From the NCBI RefSeq assembly GCF_004803835.1, contig NZ_CP012545.1, forward strand, positions 1,426,001 to 1,490,000: a stretch of DNA of 64,000 bases, in the 5' to 3' direction. This document shows, one piece after another, positions 8,576-17,800 of this stretch (within the stretch, counting starts at the first letter, position 1; every line of letters begins with the position of its first letter). The DNA comes from Campylobacter sp. RM6914. GTDB taxonomy: Bacteria; Campylobacterota; Campylobacteria; Campylobacterales; Campylobacteraceae. The translations under genes were made by a program, and so were the position numbers. The notes beneath the pieces are model-generated. The model was not told the origin of the DNA. It saw only the letters and a list, made by a program, of their open reading frames with translations, and did no database searches.

Positions 8576-8668
8576 TGTACCGGATAAAAAAGTGCGTTAC
8601 TTTCTGCGTTAGTAAAAATTTAAATAGCTTAGAAGTATCCGTAAATAAATGCTTTATAATTAAAACAT

Positions 8669-8688
8669 GAATCCCTCTCTGTCCGCCA
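8669..8688 (+). other. tRNA 3'-end remnant, candidate attachment-site scar
   Basis: This 20-bp stretch reads as the 3' end of a tRNA: half of a T-loop (GAAT), T-stem 3' strand CCCTC, acceptor 3' strand TCTGTCC, a G discriminator and CCA. No 5' tRNA portion precedes it. Such partial 3' ends are left where integrative elements insert into tRNA genes. In this orientation the element would lie to the left, with the intact tRNA (serine type is my best guess) left of the window. The rest of 8576-8849 shows only the adhesin terminator. Confidence 0.6.
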
Positions 8689-8814
8689 CTACTTATTTAT
8701 GTCTCTGTAAGCTACGCCTTAGACACTTCAACCTTAATGCATAATAAAATAACATACTTACATAAATAAAAGTAATTTAAATTTATTGTTTGATTAAAAA
8801 TTTTAGATATTTAA

Positions 8815-8843
8815 AATCAGACGAGAAGATCTCTCGCCTGATT
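8815..8843 (-). terminator. Rho-independent terminator of the giant adhesin gene
   Basis: Arms 8815-8826 and 8832-8843 pair over 12 nt with one G-T wobble around a 5-nt loop. On the minus strand the stem is followed by a T-rich run. It starts 7 bp after the adhesin stop codon. Confidence 0.75.
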
Positions 8844-8849
8844 GATAAA

Positions 8850-11800
8850 TTAGAAGTCTGTTTTGATGTCAGTGTCTATCTGAATGTAGATAGTCTCGCC
8901 TGCATGATCACCCGAAGTAACCTTACTTTCATAAAGCTCATATCCCTCTTCGGCTTTATAGTCGGTTGATTTTTCCCATTTGCCAGTTACCGTATCATTA
9001 CTATCGCCGTCTATTTTTAATATAGTATCGATACTATCGGTCATATCTAGCACATCATCGGCGGATAGGTTAAGCAAGCCTACACTATTATCCCCTTTTC
9101 CAAGATCTAGTCTGTTGATATGCTCCATCCTTGCATCTAGGCTGCTAGCATCAGACATCTCGGTTCTTCCAAACCAGTAATTATTAACAGTATAGTTTTG
9201 AGTTAAATTATCGAAATTTATAGTTTCGCCAACTTTAACAGTATCATATGTATCTTCACTACCTATATGTTTATCATAATCATAATGCGCAAAGCCATAT
9301 CTGCTAGAACCAGCTTGTCCATCCTTGCTTATACTATAGCCTTTAAACGTGTCTATGGTATTATCAAAAGTTTCTGTTATACCTATAGTGCTTGGTCCTG
9401 TCGGCACACTTGGAGCTACTGGGGTTTCCGGTATAGCAGGATTTACAAACGTAGAAGAAGATGTTTGAGTTACACTATCACCATCCGCATCAGTTATAGT
9501 AAATTTAATATCAATAGTCTCGCCTTCTTTACTATTAGCCACATTCTCATCAGCAGTGTAGTCATAAGTGCCCTTTGCAAGATCCACAACTAGCTTACTA
9601 CCTGTATCTCTTACTACCTCAACTTTGGCTATCACATCTCCGTCACTGTTTATCTCGCACGCTTCGCCGTTTATAGTCTTGGCAGCGATATCATATATGT
9701 AAGTTTTACCATCTATTTCGACACTAATAGTACCATTTTCATCAGCACCGAGGTCAAAACCGACTTCTCCATTGGCTTTTGTAACAAAGTTAACGTTTTC
9801 AGCTGTTTTAGCCTCAAATTTTAACTTGCTAAATTCCTGTGCATCTGTATTTTCACCGGTTATGCCGTTATAAGAGATAGAATTTAAGCTTGAGAGATTT
9901 ACGTCTTCGCCTAGTTTATAAGACTCGGCTATTATGCCATTTTTCGTTAAAAACTCCCTCCAAATGCTCTCTTCCGCCTTGCTAATACCGTGGTCGGTAG
10001 TAACCTCGGAAGTTATCTCGATGTTGCCATTTCTATAAAATCTTGTTCCGGTGCTATTTGTAGTGATATATCCTGAGCTACCGCTGTTGGTAAATCTATT
10101 ACCTGTTCCAAAATTCCAAATTTTACCATCGTATAAAATAGACGCAGTGTTGCTTAAAGATGTGCTACTTGCGTCAGATACGGTAGCATCGCCATCAGAT
10201 ACAAAGTGGATCCTATTTTCTACGCCTTTTTCCGTAAATTTACCATTTTTATCAAACGTCTCCATGGTTTTAGCAAGTGCGGCATCATAATTTGTGCCAG
10301 ATAGCAAAGAGCTTTCTAAAGAGTAAGTAAATGCCTCTTTTCCGTTTACAGTTCTATGTGCATAGTATCTTGCTATCATGGCTTTCGCGTCGTTTATACT
10401 CATCCAAGTATCGCCATGAGAATTTGTTAGCGTGGCTGCCTTACCTGAAAATGCCACAAGGCTTACTTTAACGTTCTCTTCACCTTTTGTGCCGTAGTCA
10501 TTAAGTAACGCCATAAGACCCTTATATGCCGCATCAACTCTCATGGTCTTATCTGTAGCACTAACTTGATCAAACATACTTATAGAAAAGTCAAGCACCA
10601 ATGTAACGTTTGATTTTGGATTTGCGATGGTTATGTCCATGGTGTTATTTGTTGGATTGTATGACGTTGGCGTACTATCGTTAATCGTTACGTTTATGTC
10701 TATACTTGCGTTACTACCAACCATATTTACAGCCTCTACCGTCACACCTTTTGTTGTTGTTGAGTCTAATAAGTTACCCTCACCATCTTTGTGAAATACC
10801 GGTTTTAGTAAGCTTGTTGAAATTTGACCGTTATTGTCGACACTTAGCTCTATTACGGTTGCACCGCCTTGGCTTGCTTCTTTACCTACCAACTTGCCAT
10901 CTTCATTAAACCACAATACCTTGGTGTCGGCATTTGTTAGTAATCCGCTATCTGTGCCGTCTTGTGTAGTAAATGTAAATGACGTTACGGCCGATGAGCT
11001 TTCTGTCTTTATGGCATCAGCACTACTTGCTCCGCCCTTTATATCATATTCAGAAACTGTTAAGGTGATATCACTATCTATAAATTTAATACTGTTGTCT
11101 ACGGTTATACTAGAAGAAACTTCGCTAGATTGATTTCCTGCGATATCTTTTATAAAGGCACTTATGCTGGTATTTTTGCTCTCCATTACTTCAACAGGTA
11201 TTTTTATAGAACCGTCTTTAACCTCTATGGTGCGCCCGTCGTCAAGCTGGGCAGTAGAGCCGTTTTGAGATAGTATGCTTACAGTTTTTGTTTCGCCGCT
11301 TGGATTTGTGATAGTAACAACAACCGTATTTGTCGCACTCACATCACTTGGTAACGTAATGGTTGCGGTCGTTTCGTTTGCCTTGCCATCTTTGGCGTTT
11401 TCTTCGTTGTTTAAAACACCGTCTTTCTTGGTATCTTCATCCCATGAAATGATCGGATCATTTGGTTTAGTGTTATCGGTGAAATTTAAAGATGTGGCAC
11501 TATTATTATCTGTGCTAGTATTACCAGCTTTATCTGTTACGCTAGCTGTTACATTAGTATTTGGCTGAACATCTGTAGTATCTATAGATATATTAAACTT
11601 ACCCTCACTATCTGTAGTAACTGTGCCTATTACCTTATCTGCTACACTAATAGTTACGTTAGTGTTTGGCTGATTAGTGCTTCCGCTTAGCTCTACCCTA
11701 TCGGCTATACCATCAGCCTCACTATTAGTATCTGTAATAATAGGTGTATTTAGAGTTATCTCTGGTTTAGTGTTATCGGTGAAATTTAAAGATGTGGCAC

Positions 11801-14800
11801 TATTATTATCTGTGCTAGTATTACCAGCTTTATCTGTTACGCTAGCTGTTACATTAGTATTTGGCTGAACATCTGTAGTATCTATAGATATATTAAACTT
11901 ACCCTCACTATCTGTAGTAACTGTGCCTATTACCTTATCTGCTACACTAATAGTTACGTTAGTGTTTGGCTGATTAGTGCTTCCGCTTAGCTCTACCCTA
12001 TCGGCTATACCATCAGCCTCACTATTAGTATCTGTAATAATAGGTGTATTTAGAGTTATCTCTGGTTTAGTGTTATCGGTGAAATTTAAAGATGTGGCAC
12101 TATTATTATCTGTGCTAGTATTACCAGCTTTATCTGTTACGCTAGCTGTTACATTAGTATTTGGCTGAACATCTGTAGTATCTATAGATATATTAAACTT
12201 ACCCTCACTATCTGTAGTAACTGTGCCTATTACCTTATCTGCTACACTAATAGTTACGTTAGTGTTTGGCTGATTAGTGCTTCCGCTTAGCTCTACCCTA
12301 TCGGCTATACCATCAGCCTCACTATTAGTATCTGTAATAATAGGTGTATTTAGAGTTATCTCTGGTTTAGTGTTATCGGTGAAATTTAAAGATGTGGCAC
12401 TATTATTATCTGTGCTAGTATTACCAGCTTTATCTGTTACGCTAGCTGTTACATTAGTATTTGGCTGAACATCTGTAGTATCTATAGATATATTAAACTT
12501 ACCCTCACTATCTGTAGTAACTGTGCCTATTACCTTATCTGCTACACTAATAGTTACGTTAGTGTTTGGCTGATTAGTGCTTCCGCTTAGCTCTACCCTA
12601 TCGGCTATACCATCAGCCTCACTATTAGTATCTGTAATAATAGGTGTATTTAGAGTTATCTCTGGTTTAGTGTTATCGGTGAAATTTAAAGATGTGGCAC
12701 TATTATTATCTGTGCTAGTATTACCAGCTTTATCTGTTACGCTAGCTGTTACATTAGTATTTGGCTGAACATCTGTAGTATCTATAGATATATTAAACTT
12801 ACCCTCACTATCTGTAGTAACTGTGCCTATTACCTTATCTGCTACACTAATAGTTACGTTAGTGTTTGGCTGATTAGTGCTTCCGCTTAGCTCTACCCTA
12901 TCGGCTATACCATCAGCCTCACTATTAGTATCTGTAATAATAGGTGTATTTAGAGTTATCTCTGGTTTAGTGTTATCGGTGAAATTTAAAGATGTGGCAC
13001 TATTATTATCTGTGCTAGTATTACCAGCTTTATCTGTTACGCTAGCTGTTACATTAGTATTTGGCTGAACATCTGTAGTATCTATAGATATATTAAACTT
13101 ACCCTCACTATCTGTAGTAACTGTGCCTATTACCTTATCTGCTACACTAATAGTTACGTTAGTGTTTGGCTGATTAGTGCTTCCGCTTAGCTCTACCCTA
13201 TCGGCTATACCATCAGCCTCACTATTAGTATCTGTAATAATAGGTGTATTTAGAGTTATCTCTGGTTTAGTGTTATCGGTGAAATTTAAAGATGTGGCAC
13301 TATTATTATCTGTGCTAGTATTACCAGCTTTATCTGTTACGCTAGCTGTTACATTAGTATTTGGCTGAACATCTGTAGTATCTATAGATATATTAAACTT
13401 ACCCTCACTATCTGTAGTAACTGTGCCTATTACCTTATCTGCTACACTAATAGTTACGTTAGTGTTTGGCTGATTAGTGCTTCCGCTTAGCTCTACCCTA
13501 TCGGCTATACCATCAGCCTCACTATTAGTATCTGTAATAATAGGTGTATTTAGAGTTATCTCTGGTTTAGTGTTATCGGTGAAATTTAAAGATGTGGCAC
13601 TATTATTATCTGTGCTAGTATTACCAGCTTTATCTGTTACGCTAGCTGTTACATTAGTATTTGGCTGAACATCTGTAGTATCTATAGATATATTAAACTT
13701 ACCCTCACTATCTGTAGTAACTGTGCCTATTACCTTATCTGCTACACTAATAGTTACGTTAGTGTTTGGCTGATTAGTGCTTCCGCTTAGCTCTACCCTA
13801 TCGGCTATACCATCAGCCTCACTATTAGTATCTGTAATAATAGGTGTATTTAGAGTTATCTCTGGTTTAGTGTTATCGGTGAAATTTAAAGATGTGGCAC
13901 TATTATTATCTGTGCTAGTATTACCAGCTTTATCTGTTACGCTAGCTGTTACATTAGTATTTGGCTGAACATCTGTAGTATCTATAGATATATTAAACTT
14001 ACCCTCACTATCTGTAGTAACTGTGCCTATTACCTTATCTGCTACACTAATAGTTACGTTAGTGTTTGGCTGATTAGTGCTTCCGCTTAGCTCTACCCTA
14101 TCGGCTATACCATCAGCCTCACTATTAGTATCTGTAATAATAGGTGTATTTAGAGTTATCTCTGGTTTAGTGTTATCGGTGAAATTTAAAGATGTGGCAC
14201 TATTATTATCTGTGCTAGTATTACCAGCTTTATCTGTTACGCTAGCTGTTACATTAGTATTTGGCTGAACATCTGTAGTATCTATAGATATATTAAACTT
14301 ACCCTCACTATCTGTAGTAACTGTGCCTATTACCTTATCTGCTACACTAATAGTTACGTTAGTGTTTGGCTGATTAGTGCTTCCGCTTAGCTCTACCCTA
14401 TCGGCTATACCATCAGCCTCACTATTAGTATCTGTAATAATAGGTGTATTTAGAGTTATCTCTGGTTTAGTGTTATCGGTGAAATTTAAAGATGTGGCAC
14501 TATTATTATCTGTGCTAGTATTACCAGCTTTATCTGTTACGCTAGCTGTTACATTAGTATTTGGCTGAACATCTGTAGTATCTATAGATATATTAAACTT
14601 ACCCTCACTATCTGTAGTAACTGTGCCTATTACCTTATCTGCTACACTAATAGTTACGTTAGTGTTTGGCTGATTAGTGCTTCCGCTTAGCTCTACCCTA
14701 TCGGCTATACCATCAGCCTCACTATTAGTATCTGTAATAATAGGTGTATTTAGAGTTATCTCTGGTTTAGTGTTATCGGTGAAATTTAAAGATGTGGCAC

Positions 14801-17800
14801 TATTATTATCTGTGCTAGTATTACCAGCTTTATCTGTTACGCTAGCTGTTACATTAGTATTTGGCTGAACATCTGTAGTATCTATAGATATATTAAACTT
14901 ACCCTCACTATCTGTAGTAACTGTGCCTATTACCTTATCTGCTACACTAATAGTTACGTTAGTGTTTGGCTGATTAGTGCTTCCGCTTAGCTCTACCCTA
15001 TCGGCTATACCATCAGCCTCACTATTAGTATCTGTAATAATAGGTGTATTTAGAGTTATCTCTGGTTTAGTGTTATCGGTGAAATTTAAAGATGTGGCAC
15101 TATTATTATCTGTGCTAGTATTACCAGCTTTATCTGTTACGCTAGCTGTTACATTAGTATTTGGCTGAACATCTGTAGTATCTATAGATATATTAAACTT
15201 ACCCTCACTATCTGTAGTAACTGTGCCTATTACCTTATCTGCTACACTAATAGTTACGTTAGTGTTTGGCTGATTAGTGCTTCCGCTTAGCTCTACCCTA
15301 TCGGCTATACCATCAGCCTCACTATTAGTATCTGTAATAATAGGTGTATTTAGAGTTATCTCTGGTTTAGTGTTATCGGTGAAATTTAAAGATGTGGCAC
15401 TATTATTATCTGTGCTAGTATTACCAGCTTTATCTGTTACGCTAGCTGTTACATTAGTATTTGGCTGAACATCTGTAGTATCTATAGATATATTAAACTT
15501 ACCCTCACTATCTGTAGTAACTGTGCCTATTACCTTATCTGCTACACTAATAGTTACGTTAGTGTTTGGCTGATTAGTGCTTCCGCTTAGCTCTACCCTA
15601 TCGGCTATACCATCAGCCTCACTATTAGTATCTGTAATAATAGGTGTATTTAGAGTTATCTCTGGTTTAGTGTTATCGGTGAAATTTAAAGATGTGGCAC
15701 TATTATTATCTGTGCTAGTATTACCAGCTTTATCTGTTACGCTAGCTGTTACATTAGTATTTGGCTGAACATCTGTAGTATCTATAGATATATTAAACTT
15801 ACCCTCACTATCTGTAGTAACTGTGCCTATTACCTTATCTGCTACACTAATAGTTACGTTAGTGTTTGGCTGATTAGTGCTTCCGCTTAGCTCTACCCTA
15901 TCGGCTATACCATCAGCCTCACTATTAGTATCTGTAATAATAGGTGTATTTAGAGTTATCTCTGGTTTAGTGTTATCGGTGAAATTTAAAGATGTGGCAC
16001 TATTATTATCTGTGCTAGTATTACCAGCTTTATCTGTTACGCTAGCTGTTACATTAGTATTTGGCTGAACATCTGTAGTATCTATAGATATATTAAACTT
16101 ACCCTCACTATCTGTAGTAACTGTGCCTATTACCTTATCTGCTACACTAATAGTTACGTTAGTGTTTGGCTGATTAGTGCTTCCGCTTAGCTCTACCCTA
16201 TCGGCTATACCATCAGCCTCACTATTAGTATCTGTAATAATAGGTGTATTTAGAGTTATCTCTGGTTTAGTGTTATCGGTGAAATTTAAAGATGTGGCAC
16301 TATTATTATCTGTGCTAGTATTACCAGCTTTATCTGTTACGCTAGCTGTTACATTAGTATTTGGCTGAACATCTGTAGTATCTATAGATATATTAAACTT
16401 ACCCTCACTATCTGTAGTAACTGTGCCTATTACCTTATCTGCTACACTAATAGTTACGTTAGTGTTTGGCTGATTAGTGCTTCCGCTTAGCTCTACCCTA
16501 TCGGCTATACCATCAGCCTCACTATTAGTATCTGTAATAATAGGTGTATTTAGAGTTATCTCTGGTTTAGTGTTATCGGTGAAATTTAAAGATGTGGCAC
16601 TATTATTATCTGTGCTAGTATTACCAGCTTTATCTGTTACGCTAGCTGTTACATTAGTATTTGGCTGAACATCTGTAGTATCTATAGATATATTAAACTT
16701 ACCCTCACTATCTGTAGTAACTGTGCCTATTACCTTATCTGCTACACTAATAGTTACGTTAGTGTTTGGCTGATTAGTGCTTCCGCTTAGCTCTACCCTA
16801 TCGGCTATACCATCAGCCTCACTATTAGTATCTGTAATAATAGGTGTATTTAGAGTTATCTCTGGTTTAGTGTTATCGGTGAAATTTAAAGATGTGGCAC
16901 TATTATTATCTGTGCTAGTATTACCAGCTTTATCTGTTACGCTAGCTGTTACATTAGTATTTGGCTGAACATCTGTAGTATCTATAGATATATTAAACTT
17001 ACCCTCACTATCTGTAGTAACTGTGCCTATTACCTTATCTGCTACACTAATAGTTACGTTAGTGTTTGGCTGATTAGTGCTTCCGCTTAGCTCTACCCTA
17101 TCGGCTATACCATCAGCCTCACTATTAGTATCTGTAATAATAGGTGTATTTAGAGTTATCTCTGGTTTAGTGTTATCGGTGAAATTTAAAGATGTGGCAC
17201 TATTATTATCTGTGCTAGTATTACCAGCTTTATCTGTTACGCTAGCTGTTACATTAGTATTTGGCTGAACATCTGTAGTATCTATAGATATATTAAACTT
17301 ACCCTCACTATCTGTAGTAACTGTGCCTATTACCTTATCTGCTACACTAATAGTTACGTTAGTGTTTGGCTGATTAGTGCTTCCGCTTAGCTCTACCCTA
17401 TCGGCTATACCATCAGCCTCACTATTAGTATCTGTAATAATAGGTGTATTTAGAGTTATCTCTGGTTTAGTGTTATCGGTGAAATTTAAAGATGTGGCAC
17501 TATTATTATCTGTGCTAGTATTACCAGCTTTATCTGTTACGCTAGCTGTTACATTAGTATTTGGCTGAACATCTGTAGTATCTATAGATATATTAAACTT
17601 ACCCTCACTATCTGTAGTAACTGTGCCTATTACCTTATCTGCTACACTAATAGTTACGTTAGTGTTTGGCTGATTAGTGCTTCCGCTTAGCTCTACCCTA
17701 TCGGCTATACCATCAGCCTCACTATTAGTATCTGTAATAATAGGTGTATTTAGAGTTATCTCTGGTTTAGTGTTATCGGTGAAATTTAAAGATGTGGCAC

